Below are positions 7,636 to 15,173 of a stretch of DNA of 64,000 nt, in pieces. Numbering within the stretch: position 1 is the first letter of the stretch; every line of letters starts with the position of its first letter. The notes under the pieces are model-generated. The model saw nothing but the letters and a program-made list of their open reading frames with translations, made no database searches and had not been told where the DNA came from. The translations under genes were made by a program, and so were the position numbers. The DNA is from CAVUCH01 sp963739995. GTDB lineage: Bacteria; Acidobacteriota; Vicinamibacteria; Vicinamibacterales; JAENWD01. The DNA lies in NCBI GenBank assembly GCA_963739995.1, contig CAVUCH010000015.1:1-64000 (forward strand), written 5' to 3'.

Positions 7636-9474
7636 TCACGTCGGCGGCCGCAGCCGGCTCTCGATGCGCGCGCGTCCCTCGACCGCCCGCTCGAAGAAGG
7701 TTCCCCACTGGCGGCGAAACAGGTCGATCTTGTCGGTCTGGGCGTGATCGAGCGTGCGGCCGTTCGAGAGCACGAAGATGAACGCCTGCCTGTGGATACG
7801 CGGTGCCTGCCCGGCTGACGGCTGGCGGGATCCCATGACGGCGACGACGTCCTGGATCAGCACCGTGCGCTTCGTGCCGTTGAAGGTGACTCCCGTGCGG
7901 GGTGCATCCTCACGCTCTCGCGAGGGGACGACGTTCGACGGGCCCTCGACGTAGAAGAATGCCGGCACCTGCGACTCGGTGACGTAACCCATCGCGTACT
8001 GGTCGAGCCTGCTGTAGCGCTGAACGGTCGCGGCCGTGCGGAAGGCGCCGCCACCGAGATCCTCGATGTCGTTGCCCTCCATCACTGAGGCGTCGGAATC
8101 CATGAAGAAGCTCCAGTGCGCCTCGTCGCGCCCCAGGAGCTCCTCTGATTCCTGTCCATTGTGATCCAGGAACTTCAGGAACGCGAGCCACCGATGACCA
8201 CTCTCCTGACCCAGCAGGCTGACCGTATTGTTCTCGCCCAGGAAACGGGTGTGCGGGTCCGCCGGGTACTTCCCGAGCGTATCCATCATCACCACGCTGC
8301 GCAGCCGGCCAGCGCTTCCGAACGCACGCGACTGATCGAAGACGTCCAGGCCGACGCCGCGGATCTCGTTCGCAATCGTGGTTTCGAAGGCAAACGCATC
8401 TTCCGTCACTGCGACGTCCGTCCACAGGACCAGCTGATCGTAGCCATCAGAGTGCGTTTCGTAGAACCTGCGGGCGGTTGCGACGAGGTCGAGACTGATC
8501 GTTCGTGAAAAACGCTCGCCGATTGCCGCCGCGCCACCGGTAAGGGGTCCGGGCGAACTGAGATCGAGCGTCGAAAAGCCACCGGCACGTCCTGGCGAGA
8601 GCCCGACGACAGCCGTGCCAAGCTCGATGCGCTGGCCGAACTGGAACTCGACGTTCCCGTTCGGCAGCAGGCTGGCCTGCACGGTCACGGTCTCTTCCTT
8701 GTCGAACCCCCGCACGGTGCACCAGGTCACGGTAAACGCGTCCGCCGCGTTCTGCACGAAAACGCGCCCGTCGCCCGTCGACGGATCGAGATCCGCGAAG
8801 AAGGGCGCCGCCCGTGGCGGGCCGGTGATCACGCGCGAGACGTTGCGCTCGGTGCTCGCGCGATCTTCCTCTCCGAACGTGATGTTGCCGTCCGAGTTGA
8901 CGAACGCGCGAGGCTGCCCCTGGCCATACAAGGGAAAGCTGAACGGCAGCGTAAAGGGCATGCTGTCATCGTCTTCGAGCTGGATGCGCGAGCCGATGCC
9001 GGACCTGAACGCGCCGCTGATATGGCTCACGTCGTAGCTCGAGCCGTTCCGCGTGAATCGCAGCCCGACCCCGGTCAGATCGAACGGATTCGGTGGGGTC
9101 AGCAGGTCTCCGGCGTCCTGGATCACCGCCACATCGCCAACATCCTCGGTGGCCGCACGCTGGGGAGGCGAAAGCAGCGTGCGTGTCGCCGATGCGGCCG
9201 CATGCGCCCACAGGCTGTCGAACACACGGCCGCGTGGATCTCCGTCGAGACCCCGGCCCCGGCGCTTGCGGGCTGCGGCGGCGCTCTCGTTCACAGCGGG
9301 GGCTTCCCGTTCATCGGCGCCCCCCTCGATGTCGGCGGTCAGACAGGGATTTCGGGTCGGGGGATTGGGGTCAGGCAAAGGCGAGGGCGGATTATCGCCT
9401 GCGCCGCTGCAGGCCGGAACGGATCCAATGACTGGGAGCGTGCACAGCACGAGCAGCCGGAGAGAGAGGCGCAC
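7636..9474 (-). CDS. putative secreted lipoprotein with nidogen-like region
   Basis: I do not recognise a named family for this 612-residue protein. It starts (GTG) with a signal peptide ending in VPAC, a plausible lipobox, followed by a proline-rich linker. Residues about 130-280 resemble a nidogen-like extracellular fold: FSFPLYGQGQPRAFVNSDGN, FFADLDPSTGDGRVFV, VTWCTVRGF and VTVQASLLPNGNVEFQFG. The C-terminal half has LLGQESGHRWLAFLKF and HWSFFMDSDASVMEGNDIEDL, a histidine- and acid-rich stretch that could bind metal, but no classical HExxH is present. It is divergent from nothing nearby (same strand as the NamZ fusion, 28 bp upstream of it), so the two may be co-transcribed. Confidence 0.8.
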   Translation of the reverse strand: MRLSLRLLVLCTLPVIGSVPACSGAGDNPPSPLPDPNPPTRNPCLTADIEGGADEREAPAVNESAAAARKRRGRGLDGDPRGRVFDSLWAHAAASATRTLLSPPQRAATEDVGDVAVIQDAGDLLTPPNPFDLTGVGLRFTRNGSSYDVSHISGAFRSGIGSRIQLEDDDSMPFTLPFSFPLYGQGQPRAFVNSDGNITFGEEDRASTERNVSRVITGPPRAAPFFADLDPSTGDGRVFVQNAADAFTVTWCTVRGFDKEETVTVQASLLPNGNVEFQFGQRIELGTAVVGLSPGRAGGFSTLDLSSPGPLTGGAAAIGERFSRTISLDLVATARRFYETHSDGYDQLVLWTDVAVTEDAFAFETTIANEIRGVGLDVFDQSRAFGSAGRLRSVVMMDTLGKYPADPHTRFLGENNTVSLLGQESGHRWLAFLKFLDHNGQESEELLGRDEAHWSFFMDSDASVMEGNDIEDLGGGAFRTAATVQRYSRLDQYAMGYVTESQVPAFFYVEGPSNVVPSREREDAPRTGVTFNGTKRTVLIQDVVAVMGSRQPSAGQAPRIHRQAFIFVLSNGRTLDHAQTDKIDLFRRQWGTFFERAVEGRARIESRLRPPT

Positions 9475-9547
9475 AGTTGTTCACTCTAGGCCATGGCAGC
9501 TCGCGCTGTCGATCCCGGAGTACAGGATGGCGGAACGGGACGCGCGG

Positions 9548-10462
9548 CTATGCCTCCGACGGGATGTCCGCCGCTGATCGAAGCTCGATCCGCGTGAGGG
9601 CTACACCGCCGAGTATCGCGACCGCGCCGGCGATCTTTCGACCCGTGATGGGCTCCCCAAGGACGGCGGCGGCGACCGCCATCGCGACGAGCGGCACGAC
9701 GTTCGAGTAGATCGAGGTGCGATTGTTACCCACGCGCTGCACCGCCGTGTACCAAATCAGGTAGGCGACCACGAGGGCGAACACCGCGGAGTACACCAGC
9801 AGGGCCCAGGCCCACCAGGTCACGGCGGTCCAATCGAGTCGTAGCAGTGACGGCACGCCGAAGGGCGCATAGAGCGCGCTGCCGATCGTCATCGTGAAAC
9901 CGGTGACCACGAGGGGCGAGTGCCGGGTCAGGAGCGACCGCGATCCCACCGTGTACGCCGCCCAGCAGAGCATGGCACCGAGGATCAGCAGATCGCCGGC
10001 AAGGGACGCCCCAATTTGATTCGCCCGCCCCACCACCAGGTAGATGCCGGCGAGAGACAGGATGACGCCTGCCCATCGCACCGGGGTGATCCGCTCGTGC
10101 CCGAGCGAAGACGAGAGGAGAGCCACAATGACAGGTGTGCAGCCGAAGACGAGGGAGCTGTTGGCCACCGACGTGCGGGCGACGCCTGCCAAGAACAGCA
10201 GCTGGTACACGAAATGACCGATGACGCCCAACGTGACGAGCCCGATCCAGTCACGCCGTTCGAGGCGCGCGGCGATCGTGCGGAGTCCGTGGCGCTGATG
10301 GATGATGGCCGCGAACAGGATCGAGCCCAACGCCATTCGCAGGCTGTTGAACCCGAGCTCGGGCATCTGGCGAAGAGCCGCCTTGATCAGGCTGAAGTTG
10401 CTGCCCCAGACCAGGGTCATGAACAGCAGCGCGGCGTCGAGGCGGGAGAACGAAAAGCGCAT
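9548..10462 (-). CDS. EamA/DMT family transporter
   Basis: Inner-membrane permease of the drug/metabolite transporter superfamily, 304 residues with ten predicted membrane helices arranged as two EamA repeats. The first repeat includes WGSNFSLIKAAL and FNSLRMALGSILFA, the second LLILGAMLCWAAYTVGSRSLL and YSNVVPLVAMAVAAAVLGEP, both typical of RhaT/YdcZ-like proteins. ATG 10462 is chosen over the TTG one codon upstream. Substrate cannot be told. It lies 96 bp downstream of atpE on the same strand but seems unrelated. Confidence 0.92.
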   Translation of the reverse strand: MRFSFSRLDAALLFMTLVWGSNFSLIKAALRQMPELGFNSLRMALGSILFAAIIHQRHGLRTIAARLERRDWIGLVTLGVIGHFVYQLLFLAGVARTSVANSSLVFGCTPVIVALLSSSLGHERITPVRWAGVILSLAGIYLVVGRANQIGASLAGDLLILGAMLCWAAYTVGSRSLLTRHSPLVVTGFTMTIGSALYAPFGVPSLLRLDWTAVTWWAWALLVYSAVFALVVAYLIWYTAVQRVGNNRTSIYSNVVPLVAMAVAAAVLGEPITGRKIAGAVAILGGVALTRIELRSAADIPSEA

Positions 10463-10560
10463 CAATGAAAAGACCGGCGCCCGCTCGCGGAGAATGGGTG
10501 CCGGTCAATCGGTGGGCCGCGGCTGCCCGGTGGTTACCCCGCCCCGAACGCGACCATCGA

Positions 10561-10908
10561 TCAGACGACGCCCTCGCCGAACGGCTTGAGGAAGAACAGA
10601 ATCAGCGAGATCAGCAGCACGTAGATGGCCAGCGACTCGATGAGCACGAGGCCGAGCAGCAGGTTGCCGCGGACGTCGCCCGCTGCGCTCGGGTTGCGCG
10701 CGATCGACTCGACCGCCGCGCTCACGGCGCGTCCCTGTGCGAGCGCCGCGAGGCCGGCCGCGAACGCCAGCGCAAAGCCAGCGGTGATGATCGACCACTG
10801 GGCCACGCTGGCGCCTGCGGTTGCCGCGGTCTCCTGCGCGTACACCGGCGACACCAGGCCGAGCGCCACGAGAGCGAGAGTTGCCGTCAGAATGGACCGT
10901 GTGCTCAC
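10561..10908 (-). CDS. atpE: ATP synthase F0 subunit c
   Basis: Ring subunit of the F-type ATP synthase. The 115-residue precursor is longer than the usual 75-90 because it has an N-terminal signal-like segment ending VSPVYAQ. The mature part has the two-helix hairpin with the polar loop ESIARNPSAAGDVRG and the ion-carrying IESLAIY. Glu91 is the essential carboxylate. Gln58 and Ser92 match Na+ ligands Gln32 and Ser66 of the Ilyobacter c-ring, but Val63 and Thr67 are Leu here, so coupling ion is uncertain. Start is GTG, with GGAGG ten bases upstream. Last gene of the atpZ-atpI-atpB-atpE run; no subunit b, delta or F1 genes follow. Confidence 0.95.
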   Translation of the reverse strand: MSTRSILTATLALVALGLVSPVYAQETAATAGASVAQWSIITAGFALAFAAGLAALAQGRAVSAAVESIARNPSAAGDVRGNLLLGLVLIESLAIYVLLISLILFFLKPFGEGVV

Positions 10909-11009
10909 GACGAAAGCCTCCTACAGAAAAGAACCATCAGGTCTGTCAAATTACAGCGGCGGGACAGTCCGGCCGCCCTACCCACGCCGGACATCCGGCA
11001 GTCTCGGTA

Positions 11010-11822
11010 TCAGAGCTGCACGGCCGGCTGGGCGGTCACGCCGTGCGGCTCGTGCTCGTGCTCGTCTCCATGCCCCTCGCTCTGCACCGCCCCGCCGAGA
11101 TAGATCATCGTCAGCATCACGAAGATGGCCGCTTGCAGGGTGGAGGTCAGCAACCCCAGCAGCATCATCGGCAGCGGCACGATAAACGGGATGATGCTCG
11201 CGAGGATGAGGATGACCAGCTCCTCGCCAAAGATGTTCCCGAACAGACGCAGCGAGAGCGACAGCACGCGCGAGAAGTGGCTGATCAGCTCGATCGGCAG
11301 CATGATCGGCGCAATCCAGACGGGCGCGCCCGGGGGCGCCGCAAAGTGCTTGAAGTACGGGCCGATCCCCTGTTCCTTGATGCCCTGGAAGTGGTAATAG
11401 ACGAACACGGTAATCGCGCACCCGAGCGTCACGTTGTAGTTGCTCGTCGGCGCCATCAGGCCCGGGACCATCCCGCTCAGATTGCACGTCCAGATCAGGA
11501 TGCCGAGGGTACCTACCAGCGGTAGATACCGCCGGCCTTTCGGGCCGACGATGTCATCGAGCATGCCGAAGAGGCCGGTTAGGGCATCCTCGAGCACAAT
11601 CTGCAGCTTGCCCGGATTCTCCACGCTGAGGCGCGAGCGCACCAGGAGGCAGAACGCGGTCAGCAGCAGCGTGAGAAAGATGATGATCGCGAGGTAGTCG
11701 GGGATGACGTCGCCGTGGGCCGGCACCTCTCGCCCGAGCGCCCTGAGGATCACGGCGGCAATCGGACCGAAGATGACGTTGATCGCGTGGACGATCCAGA
11801 GCGGGTGGTGCAGCTTTTCCAT
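11010..11822 (-). CDS. atpB: ATP synthase F0 subunit a
   Basis: Stator half-channel subunit of the ATP synthase, 270 residues, five or six membrane helices. SLSLRLFGNIFGEELV carries the essential arginine of helix 4 (Arg210 in E. coli numbering), and the C-terminal helix LLTSTLQAAIFVMLTMIYL matches the family. A histidine-rich tail (EGHGDEHEHEPHG) after the last helix is unusual and could bind metal. ATG at 11822; it is 101 bp upstream of atpE. Confidence 0.95.
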   Translation of the reverse strand: MEKLHHPLWIVHAINVIFGPIAAVILRALGREVPAHGDVIPDYLAIIIFLTLLLTAFCLLVRSRLSVENPGKLQIVLEDALTGLFGMLDDIVGPKGRRYLPLVGTLGILIWTCNLSGMVPGLMAPTSNYNVTLGCAITVFVYYHFQGIKEQGIGPYFKHFAAPPGAPVWIAPIMLPIELISHFSRVLSLSLRLFGNIFGEELVILILASIIPFIVPLPMMLLGLLTSTLQAAIFVMLTMIYLGGAVQSEGHGDEHEHEPHGVTAQPAVQL

Positions 11823-11925
11823 GCGGACGAGCGCGCGTGCAATCTAACGACGTGGTGGAACATCGCCGGCGGCCGATCCGCACCGTGCGCAAGCCGCGAG
11901 GGCCGGAGTCCCGACGTGCGAGTCC

Positions 11926-12294
11926 CTACGATGGTCGTCGGGAAGATCGGGCCATTGCGACTGCGGCCGCCAGCACCAGCGAGGATGCGCCCACCAGGAG
12001 ACCGATGGGGTGCAGCCGCAAACGCACCAGCATAACGTACGCGGCGACGGCCAGTATAGCATGCCTTGTGACAAACTTCACGAGCGCCGCCGGTCGTCCG
12101 TCCGGAAGCGTCATGGCGTCCACGGCGCCCTTGATCGCCCGGTAGCTGACGGCCGCCAGTCCGCCCCCGCCCAGGACGCCGAGGGCGGCGCGCGGACCCT
12201 CCGTGCCGCATGCCAGCGCCGCCGCCGCACAGCACCCGCACGCGATCATCGCGTCACGCTCGAGCGCACGCAGAAACGGGTCGCGCTCGGTCAC
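11926..12294 (-). CDS. ATP synthase subunit I-like membrane protein
   Basis: A 122-residue protein with four hydrophobic segments, placed where atpI normally sits. The start is GTG 12294, one base after the atpZ stop, although the open frame reaches further upstream into atpZ. Residues such as the TRHAILAVAAYVMLVRLRLHP segment fit the ATP synthase I chain family (PF03899), which helps assemble the c-ring. Sequence similarity is weak and the call leans on position; Mg2+ uptake, proposed for some AtpI proteins, cannot be judged. Confidence 0.7.
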   Translation of the reverse strand: MTERDPFLRALERDAMIACGCCAAAALACGTEGPRAALGVLGGGGLAAVSYRAIKGAVDAMTLPDGRPAALVKFVTRHAILAVAAYVMLVRLRLHPIGLLVGASSLVLAAAVAMARSSRRPS

Positions 12295-12295
12295 G

Positions 12296-12535
12296 TCAGT
12301 CGTCCTGCCGCGATACCGCCGCAACCGTGCGGAAGACGGTGCGCATCCCCGCCGCCAGCCCGAGGAAGAAGCACAACAGAAACAGCCAGGGCGACGTGCC
12401 GAGCCAGCGATCGAGGATGTAGCCGAGCGCGGTGCCGATGACGACCGCAACCACGAAGGACAACCCCACGGCGCTGAGCGCGCCGAGGCTGCGCAGCGTC
12501 CGGCCCCTCTCCTTTCCGAGCTTCGGCGACGGCAT
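12296..12535 (-). CDS. AtpZ/AtpI-type protein
   Basis: A 79-residue protein with two membrane helices: GALSAVGLSFVVAVVIGTAL, then LDRWLGTSPWLFLLCFFLGL. The GYxLDRWLGTSPWxxLxxxxLG pattern is the hallmark of the AtpZ/AtpI family (F0F1 ATPase gene 1). It starts three bases after the preceding small membrane-protein gene and is followed by the subunit I-like gene one base later, so the run is tightly coupled. Probably an assembly or Mg2+/Ca2+ channel helper of the ATP synthase. Confidence 0.88.
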   Translation of the reverse strand: MPSPKLGKERGRTLRSLGALSAVGLSFVVAVVIGTALGYILDRWLGTSPWLFLLCFFLGLAAGMRTVFRTVAAVSRQDD

Positions 12536-12538
12536 GCG

Positions 12539-12781
12539 TCAGGGCTTTGCTGCTGTCGCTGGGGCGGCGGGCGTCCCCGGCGCCGCGCCGTCGTCACACT
12601 CGGCAACCGCGAAGGTGTTCGGCGGAGGCTTGGTCTCGCAGTCTTCGGCCGCCGCGGAGCCTGTATTGCGCCGCATCGCATAGGCCGCGAGCGCCACGAG
12701 CACCACGAGCACGACCAGGGCCAGCGGCAGCCAGCGCCGCCGGCGGCGCACATCCAGAGCAGAAGCAGGTTCAGGTGCCAT
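12539..12781 (-). CDS. small single-pass membrane protein, first of atp operon
   Basis: An 80-residue protein of unknown function. A basic stretch RRRRRW precedes one membrane helix (LALVVLVVLVALAAYAM), followed by a periplasmic tail with two cysteines in CETKPPPNTFAVAEC and an Ala/Pro/Thr-rich end. ATG 12781 is preferred over longer starts because an AAGG lies upstream and the N-terminal extension has no protein-like character. The 3-bp spacing to atpZ puts it in the same transcript. Confidence 0.6.
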   Translation of the reverse strand: MAPEPASALDVRRRRRWLPLALVVLVVLVALAAYAMRRNTGSAAAEDCETKPPPNTFAVAECDDGAAPGTPAAPATAAKP

Positions 12782-13036
12782 CAGGAGACCTTGTATCTCA
12801 AACCCGGCGGCGGGTGTCAAACAAACGAGTGCCCAAGGGCTCGGGCGTTCGGTGCGGCCGTCCAGCCCTGCCTGCGATGCAGTGCGCTGGCATCGTGGCC
12901 ACAAGTAGCATCGCCACAACAGTTTCGGGGCGCCAACGAGCTTGACCGGCCTATGGTCAGCGCCCATACTCAAGTGAAGCCCCGTGAATGCCCCCGCGAT
13001 GCCGCGCCCGGGCCCACGGCTTGTGGGGTAGGTAGG

Positions 13037-13936
13037 ATGCGTCTTCCGGTCGTCGTGCTCCTCGTGGTCATATCTCTCGCCGGCGGCCCGCGACCGTCAG
13101 CCGCACAAACCGCCGAGCGATCCCTTTTCGTCAGCGTGCTCGGCAAGGGAGGCGCCCCTGTGCCCGGCCTCGGGCCGGACGCGTTCGTCGTTCGGGAAGA
13201 CGGGCGCGCGATGGAGGTTCTTCGCGCGTCCCGCGCCGCGCAGCCGATGGACCTCGCCATCCTCGTCGACAACAGCCAGGCAGTTTCGCCGTACATCACC
13301 GACCTGCGGACCGCGATCCAGGTGTTCGCCGAGCGCATGATCAAGGGTGGGCATCGCATCGCCATGATCGGGCTTGCGGACCGGCCCACCGTCCTGATCG
13401 ACTACACCACCGACCCGGCAGCGGCGGCGAAAGGGGTGGGGCGCATCTTCGCGCAACCCGGCAGTGGCACGACGCTGCTCGATGCCATCAACGACACCTC
13501 GCGCGGGCTGCAGAAGCGCGACGGTGATCGGCGCGTGACGGTGGTAATCACCACGGAGGGCACCGATTTCAGCACGCCGAATCATGAGCGGGCGATCGAG
13601 GCGATCGAGGCGAGCGGCGCAACGTTCAATGCGCTCGTGATCACGCGGCGCGGCGGGCAGGACCTCAGCACCGATGAAGCGCGCAGCCGTGCGCTCGTCC
13701 TCGACCAGGGCCCGCGTGTGTCCGGGGGCCGCTATACGCAACTGCTCTCGAGCATGGCGCTCAAGGGGGAACTGGACCAGGTGGCTACCGATCTCGAAAA
13801 TCAGTACCACGTCGTCTATGCCCGCCCGGCGTCGCTGCTGCCTGCTGAGAAGATTGTTGTCACGGTGAAGGAGCCCGGGCTCACGGTGCGTAGCACACTG
13901 GCGCCGGTGCGGAAGGCACCGGTGGGGGGAGCATGA
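13037..13936 (+). CDS. secreted VWA-domain protein
   Basis: A 299-residue exported protein with a signal peptide (VVVLLVVISLAGGPRPSAAQ) and a von Willebrand factor A domain. DLAILVDNSQAVSPY is the degenerate MIDAS: the second serine of DxSxS is Ala/Gln, so metal binding may be lost. The pattern SVLGKGGAPVPGLGPDAFVVREDG before the VWA is typical of acidobacterial VWA proteins. ATG 13037 follows GGTAGG closely. The stop overlaps the start of the next VWA gene (ATGA), so the two are coupled. Confidence 0.88.
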   Translation: MRLPVVVLLVVISLAGGPRPSAAQTAERSLFVSVLGKGGAPVPGLGPDAFVVREDGRAMEVLRASRAAQPMDLAILVDNSQAVSPYITDLRTAIQVFAERMIKGGHRIAMIGLADRPTVLIDYTTDPAAAAKGVGRIFAQPGSGTTLLDAINDTSRGLQKRDGDRRVTVVITTEGTDFSTPNHERAIEAIEASGATFNALVITRRGGQDLSTDEARSRALVLDQGPRVSGGRYTQLLSSMALKGELDQVATDLENQYHVVYARPASLLPAEKIVVTVKEPGLTVRSTLAPVRKAPVGGA

Positions 13937-14988
13937 AGATGTCGCGCGGCCTCCTGTGGCCGGGAGTGCTGGTGGCGGCCAGCCTGCTCACGCTGCCCGG
14001 CGCGGCGCGGGTCGGCGGCCAGACCGCACAAACGCCCGCGGAACCCGTCCCGCAACAGCAGTCGCCCCCAGCGCCTGCGCCCACCACGCCTGTGCCCCCG
14101 CCCTCCCCTCAGGATGGTGCTGCACAGCCTGCGCCGCCCGCGCAGCGGCCGTCGTTCCGTGCGGGCGTCGAGCTCGTCTCGATCAACGTCACCGTCACAG
14201 AGCCGAGCGGACGCTATCTCACGGAGTTGAACCAGCCTGACTTCCAGGTGTTCGAGGATGGCGCCCAGCAGCAGGTCACGTTTTTCAACCGCACCAATCT
14301 CCCGATTGCGCTCTCCATCCTGCTCGACACGAGCGCCAGCATGGAGAGCAGGCTGGAGACGGCGCAGGAAGCCGCGACGGGGTTCGTGCGGCGCCTGCGG
14401 CCGCAGGACCTGGCCCAGGTGATCGACTTCGACAGCCGCGTGCAGGTCGTGCAGGGCTTCACGAGCAGCGTGGCTGACCTCGAGGGTGCCATCCGGCGCA
14501 CGAACGCGGGGGGCTCGACGTCACTGCACAACGCGATCTACATCGCGCTGAAAGAGCTGAAGCGGACGCAGGCGCGCGGCACCGACGAGATTCGCCGGCA
14601 GGCAATCGTCGTGCTCTCCGACGGCGAAGACACGTCGAGCCTGGTCAGCTTCGACGAGGTGCTGGATCTCGCCAAGCGCTCCGAGACGGCCATCTACGCG
14701 ATCGGCCTGCGCTCACGCGACGAGCGGAGCCGCGGGTTCAGCGATGCGGAGTTCGTGTTGCGCCAGCTGACCCAACAGACCGGCGGGCGCGTGTTCTTCA
14801 CACGCGAGATCGCCGAGCTGGCCACCGTGTACGGGCAGATCGCCGACGAGCTGTCGAGCCAGTACACGCTGGGCTACACCTCGCGCAACCCCAAGCGGGA
14901 CGGCGCCTGGCGGCGCATCGTGGTGCGTGTCTCAGCACCAAACGCCTCGGCACGGGCGAAGCAGGGGTACTACGCTCCGACCTCGTGA
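13933..14988 (+). CDS. acidobacterial-type VWA-domain protein (TIGR03436-like)
   Basis: A 351-residue secreted protein: signal peptide, a Pro/Gln/Ala-rich linker (residues about 30-75), then a VWA domain. VELVSINVTVTEPSGRYL and LNQPDFQVFEDG match the N-terminal part of the acidobacterial VWA family, and LLDTSASMESR is an intact DxSxS MIDAS motif. FDSRVQVVQGF and VLSDGEDTSS carry the other metal-loop residues. The C-terminal TLGYTSRNPKRDGAWRRIVVRV is also family-like. Likely binds partners at the cell surface. It shares an operon with the preceding paralog, which has a degenerate MIDAS. Confidence 0.92.
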   Translation: MKMSRGLLWPGVLVAASLLTLPGAARVGGQTAQTPAEPVPQQQSPPAPAPTTPVPPPSPQDGAAQPAPPAQRPSFRAGVELVSINVTVTEPSGRYLTELNQPDFQVFEDGAQQQVTFFNRTNLPIALSILLDTSASMESRLETAQEAATGFVRRLRPQDLAQVIDFDSRVQVVQGFTSSVADLEGAIRRTNAGGSTSLHNAIYIALKELKRTQARGTDEIRRQAIVVLSDGEDTSSLVSFDEVLDLAKRSETAIYAIGLRSRDERSRGFSDAEFVLRQLTQQTGGRVFFTREIAELATVYGQIADELSSQYTLGYTSRNPKRDGAWRRIVVRVSAPNASARAKQGYYAPTS

Positions 14989-15173
14989 CCCCCGCCTGCC
15001 CGGGGAATCGTTCCGCGCGTTTCCTCTTTCTGCTTGCCCATCTGAGGGCAGTCGACATACAACCATCCCGGACCGTGCGCCCGGGCGACGGCCAGCGGCG
15101 GCAGCGAACCGGCTGATGATCGTGAAGGTCACCGTCAGCCTGCCGTTTCAGCACTCGCTGCGTGCAGGCTCCC

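Noticed and set aside
14989..15173. A cobalamin riboswitch before the CobA-HemD fusion
   Set aside because: The leader lacks the B12-box consensus; only general GC-rich pairing is present.
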